This document shows positions 43,870 through 57,700 of a stretch of 64,000 nucleotides of DNA, in pieces. Source of the DNA: Blasia pusilla (lineage: Eukaryota > Marchantiophyta > Marchantiopsida > Blasiales); the NCBI GenBank assembly GCA_050084515.1, contig CM114275.1:13144001-13208000 (forward strand), written 5' to 3'. Each line of letters opens with the position of its first letter. Position 1 is the stretch's first letter. The position numbers were made by a program, and so were the translations under genes. A model generated the notes under the pieces. It saw nothing but the letters and a program-made list of their open reading frames with translations, did no database searches and was not told where the DNA came from.

Positions 43870-45793
43870 TCAAAACCACGGATGCCAGGTAGGATCCATC
43901 ATACACAGGCTTTTGGGTCTTAATGCTGCATCAACCAGCTCAGTGACTCCCCGCTGTACTGATTGGATAGGATCTGCTAAATTCTCATCCTGTTCAGTGG
44001 AATCATAAATCAGAAATTGCATCTGCAAACCAAATCCTGTCTTCTCATTTACTTTGAAGCAAGGATTTTTTTCACATATCTGAGCATGCACTAATATCAA
44101 AACAAGTGTTAATATACACTAGTACATACACTTTCTATCCAGCAGACCAGAGTCATACCTCTTCAGGAAAACACTGGGGAGCAATCCCCTTAATCCGGCT
44201 CATAACCTGCTCCACATTTGCGCTTACTTTCTGCTTCAGTTCAGGGGATGAAATACCACCCACAGCAGGTGCAGAGGCCATACCCGGAGGTCTGCGCCAA
44301 GACCACGATATAAGCTCGTCCCTGAAGAACATGGCCAATTGGTGTTGCATATGCTGGTTCTGCAAGAAGCGAACAGTCCGTAAGATTGTCCCCATTCACG
44401 TTTGTTAATTTTGCACTAAGGTTGACAATATCACTTTTGCACCATGGTTAGCAATTGTACCTTTGAGGCCACGATGGCTTGAGCAGCTGCAGCCATTGAA
44501 GAGACAAAGAACCCTTCCACACCAAAGGGTGTAAAAAATGTTTGAAGATTTCGAGTCAATCGGAAAGGAACTGGTTCAGAAAACTCTACAACACCGTTTA
44601 TGTCATATGCTGCACAACCATCGCACACAGAAGCCTACTCAGTACACATGATTTGGATAAGAACATCGGACATAAACAGCATTCTAAGGCATTCAAGTGT
44701 TAGTTGTTCGAAATCAAGACTACTAAAATTGACATCACGGACAAAGGAAAGTAGATTGATATCTTCCCCAGACATTTGCTAGAGCTGGAAAAAGGCAAAT
44801 TATGGTGTCCGCACCAATAAATATAGGTAACCCAAGAGCTTTACAAAGGACCATGTCACTTACCAGGATGGAAGTCATTTTGAAAGATTTTCCCAGTGTT
44901 CTTTGCGAATAAAATCTTGTTTGGAGAGCGACCACCTATCTGTAGCATATAGGACATGAAACCCGAAAGGGCCAACTGCACAGCAAACTGCTTCTTGAAT
45001 GTCCACAGGTGATTGCATGTTGGGAGTGTCTTGTACATATACTGTGAAAAGACATTTTCGCTCACAAAGCTGTTGGTTATTTCATTGTATGTGTGTAGTC
45101 GCAATTCCACCACAGCTTCATTTGAAAGCTGTTGAGTAATTGCCTGGTTTAATCGCTCCTTAAAGTGAATTATTGGCAGATCAGCCTCACGCCCATACCT
45201 TGCACAATTTATCTCATATACCTCCCCAAATGTGCTGTACATCAAATCATCCTCAACCAGCCTCACCTGCAGAAGTCATTATTTGACATCAATAAGCAAC
45301 CAAAATGATTTCTGCTTGCATTGCACTTTATTTGAACTGCATGACCCGCTTAACATCTGACTGACACAATTTGGGTAACAGAATCAGTACCTCAACAGAT
45401 AATCTCTGGCTTCTGTTCCACCATCACATGTGACGAATAATACATCACCATAACATCAACTCCAACATCTACAAGAGCGAGTCACTTTGCCAGAGAAAAA
45501 TATGCCATCCATACCTGAGGCCACACTGGAATTATAATAGGAGTATTGAATGCTAGGTGACGGTGTCGGGACTCTTTGTGTTTCTCAAGGAGCCGATTGA
45601 GCACTCGGAACAGTTGAACCATTCGTTCATCACTCCGAGCACTTGGAGTTAATGAGGTTTGGACTAAGAAATGACGTTGTGACCCATCACTACCAACCAT
45701 GGTGAGTCGACGGTGGCTGCTGCCATGGCGACGGACGATAGGCACATCTGCTCCAATCCGATCCAGTTTGACAGTATGGTCTGGAGCAACTTC
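43870..45793 (-). other. TRA1: TRA1 pseudokinase and FATC exons
   Basis: The kinase-like domain starts with VAPDHTVKLDRIGADVPIVRR and includes RRLTMVGSDGSQRHFLVQ and NHLWTFKKQFAVQLALSG. IGGRSPNKILFAKNTG and NDFHPAYD stand where active PIKKs have their catalytic and metal-binding loops, so the HRD/DFG-type residues are missing, as is known for Tra1/TRRAP. FATC: RGVTELVDAALRPKSLCMMDP, then the terminal WHPWF. Confidence 0.92.
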
Positions 45794-48700
45794 CTGCGAC
45801 CGAACCCAAGGTACTCTTTTCAGCTTAATAAGCATCATATGACTGTGTCAGATAGCAAAGAATCATAATTCCTAGCGACCTAAAACCACCTTTTTAGGCA
45901 ACTAAGAAGTTTAGGGTGAAGATCACATCGAGAAGGCCTCTTGCATGCCGGAATTCACTAAGAATATACATCTCCACACTCTTCAGAGAGGTCACAGTGT
46001 AATTCATTGACTTTACACACCTCATCGTTGAAGTACTGCCCCGGAACTTCAATATCTAAGACATGAAATTCCCGCAATTGTCTGCTTTCTTCCTCCAACT
46101 TTAGAACTGCAGGAAGTCTGTCTTCAACATTGCTCTGAAGCACACCTTTCCAGTGCTTCAAGCGTTCTGTCAGTTCTGCTAGTGTGGCTGGAAAAGTTCC
46201 TGTGCTGTCTGGATCAAGGTCTCTCTCAAAATCTCGCTTGTACTCATTGACAAAATCAACGTGCTTGGTGATTGTATCAGTTGAGAAGCAAGCTCTGCAA
46301 ACTCCCGATAGCTCCTTCTTCAAAGACTGTGGTACCTCTGCTGTTGTTGCTGTTGGGTATTTATAGCATCGGTGCAACAATGCATGGACTACAGCTAAAA
46401 GTCGTTCTTCTGGTAGAGGAACAAAGCGTGCACCAATCTCTGTGAGCATCACCTGCAAAAGACACCAGGATACTATATGGGATAACCAAATCTATGATAA
46501 CACAAAGAAGCCCACTGCTGAATAATTATAAATGAAAGGCTAGAACCCAAAAGGTCCAGATTTTTGTGGTCCCTTCGGTGAACGGAAGTTTTCTGTCCAG
46601 CTCAGGAATTTATTACTTAGTCAGAGAGTGAAATCTGCTGTATCACCATAATTTCAAGTGGAAAAAAATAACGAATAGCATAGATAGAACAGAAACCAGC
46701 CTGAAAGAATTAGTCTAGGTCTTGATTTGGTGAACTAGTCCAGGTTTACCTCCAGTTCAGTAGCCAAATTTCCGTGCTTTGTCCTCAGAGCCTCCATGAT
46801 GTCTTTAGCTGCTTCAAAAGCACTCACGGCTGGTGAAGAACCAGATGACCAACCAGAACCTGAATTCCTCCTGACAGAAACTTGTGAATCAACCCCAGAT
46901 GATTGACTTGGTTCAGGGGTCGTATTCAAACCACCATCCCCGGGAACTCCACCTCTTTCAGCTTCTTGTACAGTCGTAACAGAACTGTCCACTGGTGTTT
47001 GAGGTACGCTCCCACCTTGTGACCCTTGGTTGGATATTTGATTATTGGGACTAGGTTCAGAAGCATTTCCTGAGCTAACATTTGAAGAAGTTGGTCCATT
47101 TCCAGCATCTGCAGAATTTACTGAGGAAGCAGCTGCAGCTGCCAAAGCTTGCACCCGAGCTTGCGCTCCTCCTACCCCTCTTCCCATATCTGCTTTTGTC
47201 GCTATGTCTCTCCGCTCCAGCAGATATGTCCGTAGCCAATAGTACAATGCCTACATCCATTTTTTTCCAGAAAAGAAGTCAACAGAGATAACTAACTTTC
47301 AAAAAACGTATAGAATTTAATTTTTCAGCTTATACTCTTAATGAAAATACAAAACTGGAAACTCAGTTGTCTTGCAGAGGTAAGCAAATCTTCAATAATC
47401 CTGGAGCTTCCGAGGTCCAGCGGGAGCCAATACCTGAGGGAAGTGGGCCGCCAACTTCAGAAGGACATTCTTGCAACTAGCTGCTTCAGGCCTCTGCAAG
47501 GACAACAGCAGCTGTGGAATCCACATTAACCATACCCAAAGCGGTATATGGTCGCCATATTTGTCAAATGCCTTCCCAACAGCTCCCGTCTGATTATCAA
47601 AGCTAAGAAGGTATAGAACCCTTGCTAGATGGCTCCGGCCATGCTTGCTTCCATATTTGACACCCTGCAACAAACAACTTACGGCATACTCCAACCATAA
47701 TTCCTCACCCGACTCCTTGTAGACCTGCAGAGAGTCTACTGTCAGTACTCCAGCACAGATGGGACAATGTTCCAAAGAAATCAAGAATCTAGGCTACAAA
47801 TTAGACTCTTTTATGCTACAATCTAGGCTACAAATTAGACACATTCTGAAATGGGACCCGATCTTATAAGTAGAGAGACAAGCAACTGTTCTCTCTAGTT
47901 TCAAAAACATGTGAGGAAGACTATAGATTAGATTTCTAGCAGATATTAAGATTATAGAAACCGAGTGGGATGGGACATAAAAACCGAGGCTGACCAAATC
48001 TAGCCATTGCATAACATGTATTTTAGATCAAGTCTGTTGGCTTCTTTAAGTAGTAGAGGAGCTACCATCCTAAAATTCCTCCCTGATTTAACAACCCTTG
48101 CTGACTTGACATATTGAAAGGAATCACCAGCCCCAAGCACAACTTTTTTCTTAAGTGGCTCATTAGGAGCGAGACTGATCTCACAAAATCAAGAATCCAG
48201 AAACAACTATCACAATGATTCCCCCAGGGCAGGGTCCCTTGGATAAATACAGGAGGAAGTGGAGTCAGAGAACTGCATGCAATTCCTAATGACATTGTCA
48301 CTTTAGTTGAAGATGAGAATGTCCCATGAATGGCACAAATGAATATTAGCAGCAACTACATTCATATTCACCCTGCCATGGGAAAAGAGTAGTGTACAGA
48401 GGGACACTGCAATGTCCTTACATTGGGGATTTTCAAGAACAACAACGCAACACATTTCAAGCTTGTCGAGGCCATGTGAGCCAAACCAACCTGATCACAA
48501 TGATTCCCCCAGCTTATCCATCCCTTGGCCAGAACCTTGAATAGTGAGATTGCTGTGGAAAATGCCTGATTGGCATTTTCACTGTCATTCATCCGCTGCA
48601 AAAACTCTCCCTTCAGACGGTAGATCTCAGCCTTGTGTTGAACTGGAAAATATTCCAGGTTAGTGGAATTGATCAAATTTATCCCACTCACCAACTCCCC

Positions 48701-51700
48701 TTTCATCTGTAGGTAAGCTTTTGCTTGCTCTCGTATCTTGACGAAGGCCTCCTGAGAAGAGAGAAGAAAGATCCAAGAATTTAAAAAAAGGGCCTAAAAT
48801 TGGACACAAATTTTCCTAGGTATTGTAACTAATCGCTACGAAAGTAATGGGTTCACAACCATGTACTCATGTATTCCTTCAGAATTGAAGTAATACAAGA
48901 GATACTTTGTCAGTACTTACTCCCACAAACGCTAAAATAATTCTGTCGAAGGTGGCCACCAATCCTGTGATCTCATTACTTCAGTATCAGAGACCAGGTC
49001 CTAATACATAATGATACTGTTCCCTTAATACGCATGTGTCTCTGATAAAAAAAATTGCCCATTTTCAATTTTTGGGACAGGAGATTGGAATACTACTGCT
49101 GTTAGCAACAATTATAGCTACTGAATCTTCCTTCTTCCCTCTGGCAAGGTTCCCGCTTAAAAAGTAAAAACGGAATTTTCCAGTGCAAGCTTGAAGGACA
49201 ATAAATCTCAGAACTTACAAGCACTTCCATCGTCATAAACCCATACATCTTGTTTAGAACATTCACACAGACTTCATGCAGGCCCTGCTTCCGTGCGACA
49301 CTGGCCAATTTGTTCACACTCCAAGCTTTGTCCCGGAACCCAAGTTGGTGGAGTTGTGGGTTTGTGTCAGATAGATTTGTAAAGGCGTTGATCACAGTGT
49401 TGTACATGTGGTTGCGCCACAAGAGAAGGTCATTCCACACAGTGAGCTCATCCCATTCATTCGGTGTGCGTAGTCTCCACGTTTCAAGGATGTCTTTTAA
49501 ATCCACATAGGCACCCCCTGGGCCTGGAACCTGGCCAAGTTGTGAAGGTGGCTGCTGCTTGTTCCCGTTTGCTATTTCCAGTAGAACTCTTGCAGATTCC
49601 TGAAGTTCTACTAGCTGCTGAAATTGCTGCAGAAGAGGAATATGAGACTGAACTGCCATCTCCGGTAGCTGCCACCACTGATCGAGAGCCAGGTCTACAC
49701 CTTGGCTTACTCTCGTATCAGCTTCATTTACACTGGTCATATTTACACCAGTCATGGTGGCTTCATTGAAGGCCACATAGGCCTGTACCATCCGAAACTT
49801 TGGTGATTCCTCCACCTGTGCTTTAGGTAAAACAGTATCTTTCAATGAAACCCAGTCTGAATTCTTCCATAGACAGTCAAGCTGGATTTCATAGTTATCT
49901 ACATTTCTGGCAAACTCTACAAGAGGCTCCCATTGGTTCAGGCGACGTGCACATGATATCCACTGCTCCTCCCATAGACACATCTCAGCTTTAGATGTTG
50001 TACCATTGTTGTACACTCCCTGAGTAGCCTTATTCATAGCTTGGTAGAATATATCCTGTGCACGCTGCCAAAAACCGTGTTGAACTAGAGAAAGACCAGC
50101 TCTTGTATCTGCTGTGATCACTCGCCTCTTCCATAAACCATAACGCACATCATCTTCATTCAACATCCGATAGAGTTCTGCTAGAGCATCAAAGCACCGT
50201 GTCTCCAAAGGAAAGAGCATCACATGACTCTCCAGTAAGGAGATGGCTATATGCCAGGCATTATATGTCCTACCCAGAAATTTGATAAGTTCACTCGGAA
50301 TCTTGGGCTGTGGTTGACTTAAGGATAGACCCTCTAAAAGGGCCTGAACCACATTTGGCCTTTTGTCAAGCTGTTTAATGTGATAATCTTTTGAAAGGAG
50401 CGAGATCATAGGCTTTGCTAGCATAACCTGCTCTTCCTTCTGTAAGGTGGCCCACACTATGGGAAAAACGAGAACCCACATGTGGTAAGCAACATGGGCA
50501 TCTGTGTGGGCCAATTCTCGCAGAGGTAGAACCAGATCTGCAACCTGGAGAAAGACACTTTAACATTAGCTGGCTATCACCATAGCTCATTACAGCAGTC
50601 AAGCAAACAGAACAATGATACAATCCTAGCTGCTAAGAGCAGTAATGAAAATGGAGGGGTAGAATAGACAACCTGAAGCTTGCTGAACTCATTCAAAAAT
50701 TTTGCGTGCTTGTTTACAACTCCAATGAATGTTGGTGGGGCTCCATCTATCTCATCTAACAACTCAGAACTCTGTTGCTGCATACCAGACCGTTCAGGTA
50801 CTCCTCCTGATGCCATAAGAGGGGGAACTTGTGCTGAATTTGGAGCCAAAGTTATAGGCTCATGCTCCACAAGTATTGCCAATATCAGATCTAATCCTTG
50901 CTTCAGCCAGAAAACATCACTCAGTGCTTCCCAATCCTGGGTCTGTATTATGTACTGCAACCTTGTGAAAAGGGTTTTCGCAATAGAGTCATGATACAGA
51001 GTAAAAAATTTGTGACGCATCTCTGGGTCCCTGGCTCGTAGCCCCAGCATAAATTGTCGCTCCACCTTCTGGAAAATTTCCTGCCTGACCGTCAACGAGT
51101 ATCTGATCGACCCCATCTTCCAGTCAGTACATTGTGTAAGGCAGTACAACACGTAACTGACAATTCACATTCTCACCAGGGACTAAATAAGTTCCTTTAT
51201 TCAAAGAGTTCATCTTCCTTCACCTCTATAAGTTCAAGCCGTAATCTCAGGTGAAAGAGCAATCACAAAACCCTTCCAGAAAGTTATTATAATAGCTGCT
51301 TTAAAGCACTTACTTTGTTGTGTCAGAACAGAGACGATGGAGCAGCTTCAAGTATTTGGATTCCCATTCTTCCAAAAGAGTAGCTGGCATACTCTGTCTG
51401 TCTACTTGAGCAAGACGCTGCAAAAAGGTCACTACATCTTTGTTATTGAGTATCCCTGTATTTGCCCCAGGTCCTGAGCCCTTGAAGTCATTCTCCACCC
51501 AGTCTTTCACTATGTCAAGGACCATGAGAAGCACACTCGCATCTGTACCCTTCTCTGCCAAAATACTCTGGACCTGCTGACCAAACAACTTTTTGCAGTC
51601 TGCCAGCAGTAGCACCCGGCTACTCATAACCTTGAAGAGTGCTTTCAGGTTCACAGTGACCATATTTAGGTCAACCGCCAGACGAGCTGTGGTATTCACT

Positions 51701-54700
51701 GATTCCTGGTCCAGCCTCCCACCCTGCAAGTCATACCATTATCCCCCAATGGTTAAACAACCGGTGATGCTCATGTGTGTCTTCTAAGAAGTCAAGACAT
51801 CATTCATCGTCCAAAAAGTCTGCTTAAGAGAACAAAGATTAAAAACCCATGTGTTATTTGCTCAAAACTTGTAATCCACTCATAGCATGCCCAAATTGAC
51901 CATTTACATGGTGTTACAAGAAACCGCTCTTTCTGCAACCTGACAAAGGTCAACACAAACTCTACATTCCGAGACTCTTGTGATCGGCCTCGTAAAGCGT
52001 GGTGAGGCTTACACAAAATATCACCAGTCTATCACCCAAGTACATCTTTTACATGCAAGTCAAAAGATTGACTTCTACCAACCAGATTTCTAAAGATAAG
52101 TATGTATGCCACAAAGAAAGTGCAGGATGATGTACGAAAGAAGACATTGTGTCGGACATTGGTATTGAAAACAATGATCCAATTGACAGAATATACAGGA
52201 TAGGACAGCTTCTACAAGTTACTGTGGAGATTTACCTGTCGAGCAACAGCCCCTGACATAGTTGCCATCTCCCGGGCTAGTCTTTGGACCACTCGGACAA
52301 GGGTCATCATATATCGATCAATATAAGTCTTGTTAGTCGCTGTTAGGGTCTCCACAACAGACAAAGTGAAAGATATGATTGTGTTTGCAGATCGGGTATC
52401 GACAGCTGGCTGGGCAGCTGTCACAGCTCCTAAATTTTTTTGAATCAGCTCCTCAACTCTAGCATGCAGCTGTTTGATTTCTGGTGTTACAGTCTGTTGT
52501 GGCTGTTTCACTTCTGCCGTATTATTTTGCTGTGATGGTTTCAGCTCAGATATAGATCCAGCATCTACTGGGAAGGCATCAAACACCATCTTCAACAACA
52601 AGCAGAGAGACTTTCCAATGTCAGGGACTTTGCTGTTGAATGTTGGTTCAAGTGCCTACAAAGACAGCAGACAGAAGGTCAGTTTACAGAGACGTCACAG
52701 TAGTATTAGTAGTGAGAAGAGAGAAACTAGTTCTGATTTTGATTGTTTGCCAATGAAAATCAGCAGACTTCAAGAAATTCATAAATTACTCCCGGAGTCT
52801 TACATGCCACATAATTTCAAACAGTGATACCTCCAAGAAATGTGTAAAGTGAAGTTACAAACCACCTGATTGATATATTATACTAACCAAATATTTCCAG
52901 GCAATACCTGAGCTGAGGGTTGCGTCATTAGCTTGGTGTTAAAGCATGGTTCCAAGACCTGCACTCAAGGAACAGGATGAGGGAGCTCAATGTGTGGGTA
53001 CAGTAGAACTTCAAAAAAGTAACCCATGAAAGTGACAAGACAGAGTAAAAGATGAAAAACCACATTTGGAATTTTGTCAACCTCTGTAACATAAATAACT
53101 TCCACCATCAGATGCAAACTTAGCAAAGTTTCAGATGCATACTTGAATTATCTGCTGCACATTGTTTCGAATGAAGAGATGCGGTTGCTTCTCTAGCGCC
53201 TTATTCATGACTTCAAGACCTTGTGCAAGTGCTGATGAGGGATCCTTATTTTGACTTCCAGGGGTTAAGCTGCTGAGTAGCTTCTCCAGATGATTGAATT
53301 TGACATTTGCCTTAGGCCAGACTTCTAGGGCTTGAGATAGAAGCTCCAATGCCTGCCTGTACATTGACGTCATTTCCTTGTCCTTTGTCTCTGTAACTAG
53401 AGCCACCTGGAGAATCAAGAGTACACAAGGCAAACCACAAACAACGAATGATTCTATGTGAGCTCCAACATCACATGGTGAAAATGAACCAACGGGCACA
53501 TAGCCAGAAACAAACTCTCATTTTAGAGTGACCTTGGATCTTGCTTGCAGGTATAATCTGAGCACTATCTACCAACACCTTCAAACGTTTTTCTCTTGGA
53601 AGTAGAGAGGAATTATTTAAAAGTTCAGCAACTGTTAGAGCTTCATGTATTTCTCGAATCACCTATTGATTCGAGAAATACATTTGCATAAAGGCAAATG
53701 TATTGAAGTGCCTTCTGATGATATTTGATGGCAAGGAGGAGGATCAAGACCAACACTGGTACTGGGGTGAACAGGAAATCCCCCTAGAGCCCACATGCAC
53801 CTATCCGGGTATTGAATTCTCCGAAGACTGCATGTGGGATGCCCACATTAAGAAGACTACTGAAATGGTCACAAGAAGGGGAAAGAACTGTTCTGCATAC
53901 CATTCATCTCTCACTTGAATACGGCGCAGCAGTGTGGGATGCCAACACCAAACCAAGAGACAGGCTTGAAGGTGAGCAGCTGAAAGCGTTTTGGTGTATA
54001 ATGGGAGCTTCCTCACAAATGGCCAGAGTTGGTATGAGATCAGAATTGGAGTGGAACCCCTGGAGGATAGACACTACCTCGCCAAGTTGAAATGGCGGAG
54101 CCAGCTGGAGGTGGATTCACATAGCTATCCTAAAGTGGTGATGCGGAAAATTTGAACCCAGAGGAGGCCAGTAAAGCAGGCCAAATCTTGGATGTAAAAG
54201 GTTCAAGAGATTGTGCAAGCAACAAAGCTCCCTGCAGGACCTCAACTGTGAGAGCAAGATGAGAATCTATTTGTGGATACAATTAAAATTAAAAGAGGAA
54301 AGCATGAAAATGTCTGACCTCTCTCTCTCTCTTTACGGTATATCCTGAACATGCAGAACTAAAGAACCATTTTCTGGGAAACCCTTGCTTGGGAACCTGG
54401 CTTAAGTTCAAGTTTAGGACGGGGGCAAATCCCTTGAACCACAAGCAAAACAAGATGGGAACACAACTAAACTCTTGCACCTTTTGTGCTGACGGGGATG
54501 AAACCTCTAGTCACTAATCGGTCTCCTGCACAAATTCATAACACAGAGCAAGAGCACATGCTGATATTGCTAAGCTGGTAACACTAGAATTGTTGAACAC
54601 ATTCAACAGCCTAGATTCACTGCCCAAAGCTGCTGCACTGGTGAGTAATGCGTATTGGGGGTCCCAATCAGGTACAGTAGATGATGTTGTAAAGAGCTTT

Positions 54701-57700
54701 CTGGTTGACACTCAGAAGCTCTGCATCAACTCTCTGTATGGTCGGCACTCACACTATATGACAGTGTCTCCCTCCTCTCATATGGTATGTTCTTCACTTC
54801 TTCCTCTCTCTACAACCATCTCAGTCTCAAGCACCGTCCAACCATGGCACGGGATCTATGGTCGCAAGGCTACAAAAGGCACTGCGTAATGAGTAGTCTA
54901 TATGTAGGTGCCCCATCCTGGTCCAACCAGGGATCAGGATCTGTGGTCATTAGGCTACATAAGCACTTTTTGTGAGTTCAGTCTGCTGGTAGATAGTAAA
55001 ACATTTCTGAAGCCTGTACAATTAAATCACCATCTATGAAATCCATCGTAGCTAACCAAGGGAATCCTTCACGAGTATAGGACTGTACACTAGATCTCCT
55101 CAAACTGCGTAATATAAAATATTCCGAAAGCATCTAATACCAATGTTTAAGTTCATGAAAAAGACCTAATTTTCTTCATCATAACACATTGTACCACAAG
55201 AACCCATTCTCAATCTCTTAGGAACTCAATCCTACTCCAAATACTGATTTAAGGACCTTTGCAGACCTGGGATCTTACCACATACTAAGGTTTAAGAGAT
55301 AAATACTCTTACTAACCCGTATTAAAAAGTTGATGATCATCTCCTCCATTGCTGCATTGGGCTTGAACTCCTCATCTGGCTGCCCAATAGAGTTAGGAGT
55401 GCCAACATTTGGAATTTGCCCAACTGTGCTGGAAGCAATACTGGGAGACATACTACTAAGAGTGGGAAGTCCAGTCTCAGTTTTCACTCTCTTATTCATA
55501 TCCTCAGCTGAATTAGCTAGACCAGCTGCATCAGCTGGCCGCTTAACTCCCACAGAAAGGTCCCCTGCAGCTCCAGAAGATGAGGGCTCAGCAGCAGCAA
55601 CAGCAGCTGGTACTCCTCCTCCTGCTCCTCTTCCTGCTCCTGCTCCTCCTCCCCCTCCCCCGCCTCCTCCTCCTCCTGCTCCTCCTCCTTCTCCTCCTCC
55701 TCCTCCTAGATTCTGATATTCTCCATCTGTTGGACCTTTGAACTCTGCTTGGCGCCTCTTTTCCCAAGCCACAACTAAGCCAGCAAGGTCGATGGCAAGT
55801 CGCCGGTTTTCATTAGGACTATTTTGCGGCAGCCCAAGGCGACTTAGAGAGTTCACCATCTGTGGCACAAATTGTGCTCGGCATGCATAAAATAAATCCG
55901 AATGCCGCACAAGTAGTTGAAAAATATGGATAAGATTAGGAACTGAATGCCCTTCTTCCACCAATATCTTCTTGGTGTAGCGAATCCAAATCGGTATCTT
56001 ATAGTCACCTAATGGCAATCTCCGTGGTAGGGCTGGCATTAGAATGTCCAGAGCTTGCTTCACAAGTACTCTGTTCTCCGGCTGGCAAGTTCGTAGAAGA
56101 GCCACAAAAACCTACAAAGAAGATATTGAAAAGATGAGCATCATTCTCTTTCCACCCGCCACCATCATGTAAGACCTTAACTGATGTCCTTTAAGAGGGA
56201 ATTCAGAACTTACAAAATCTTGCCTTAAACCACTCCATACCTGAAGTATAATCTTCTCTGGGGCTTGATAAGCCTCTAAGAAATGGCAGACATTCACAAA
56301 TGCCCATTGCTTGCTGGCACTCTCTTCTCGCTTGAGATGATTCCAACCAAACTTGATAAGCTCTTTCCGATGATGAACCAAGTCATTTGGTAAAAATTTT
56401 AACAACAAGGTTGCCAATTGTAGGAGTTCAATTCTTAGGGGCTCATCATACTCTGCACTAACCTGCATTGTACCCACGAATGATACATAAAGATGCAACG
56501 CAACAACTCACACAAAGAGCCCAGTGAGATGACATGTCCACCTCAACAACTAAACTTACCTGAATAGATTTTTATTTATTCTTGTTTTTTTTCAATTCAA
56601 TTACCAAAAAATAAAAATTATCTTAAATAGGGCTCTAATATTACAAATAGTGTCAATTATGGCAGTGATTGTTAAGAATTCAAATCGAAAGGACTCATCA
56701 GACTCTACAATAACAAGAATTTTTTTCACCAATTTTACATTACAACGCATTACGACACTGAAAATCATGACCTTCCTTAGGAACTCTTGTACAGTATGAA
56801 CCTCGCAAGAATCAAAATCATCCCCGTCTTAAACCCAAAGAGTTCTTGCTCTTCTTACAAGGCTGCTCTAAAATAGGCAGGCATTAAAACCTTGGGATCT
56901 CTTTGATCTTCTGTATTGGCACAGATGCTCTTGTCCAAATGGACGACAGCAACAACAGGTGAGATTACAAAAGAGCCATGATTCTAACCCTTGCAAGAAT
57001 CCAAAACCATCTCCACCTTAACACCTAAAGTATCACTTTTGTATGATGCAAAAATTCATTATTATGATTTGCGGACGCTCTCATGAACCAGAAATTCCCT
57101 TTCTTATAAGGTGCTCTAGGAGAGGTAGGTATTAAAACCCGGGGAGCTCTTGCTCTTCCGGATTGGCACAAATGCTCTTATCCAAATGGACCAAGACAGC
57201 AGCAGAAGATATCACAACAGAACTATAATTCTCATTTGCCATATGCAAAAAATGGTGAGTAGCTGAGAACTGTCCCACTATTATTGAGAACATGATGTGA
57301 TACCTTTTCTCCAGGTTACTTGGTACAGACTTACCCTACTTGAGGACCATTACCAGAACCTCTTCAGCTTATCTCCTTTTCAAGTTCATTGAAAACACGT
57401 GCACAGAATCAAAAAAACAGTCAAAGTAGGCTTAGGAGTGATACCTCCTCTGGTGGGTCGAGTAGCTTTTCAACTATAGTTTTTATGATGGTAGAATCCA
57501 CCACATCCCAGCTTTGGTTGTTTTGAAAGGCGTGAGTAAGCATTGGAAGAATTAAAATTTGCATTGCTACAACCAATAAATCCTGGGACAAGGTCTTTGT
57601 CTGAAATAGACTCAAAAAGTGCACCAATACTGATTTCTTTTCCTGTGGAGTATAACCTTCTGCCACCTGCCAGTTCAATTGTAATCATGTAATTTTCCTC

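Larger units (their letters stand above)
53407..55316. other. Large TRA1 intron with retrotransposon fragment and hairpins
   Basis: A 1,910-bp intron, longer than most introns of this gene. It holds the hairpin pair at 53,645-53,704 and a plus-strand non-LTR retrotransposon remnant at about 53,705-54,250. The remaining part (54,250-55,316) shows nothing recognisable. Confidence 0.75.

Noticed and set aside
44461-45793. TOR, ATM or ATR kinase identity for the PIKK gene
   Set aside because: The catalytic and metal-binding loop residues are absent, and the FATC ends MDPTWHPWF, which is specific to Tra1/TRRAP.
53471-53662. 63-codon minus-strand frame just upstream of a TRA1 exon, as an extra exon
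   Set aside because: The flanking exons already join in phase across this intron (LIR to VALV), as expected for TRA1, and the frame does not resemble TRA1.
55330-55716. Pro-rich plus-strand frame (128 codons)
   Set aside because: It is the antisense of the Gly-rich repeat in the TRA1 exon.
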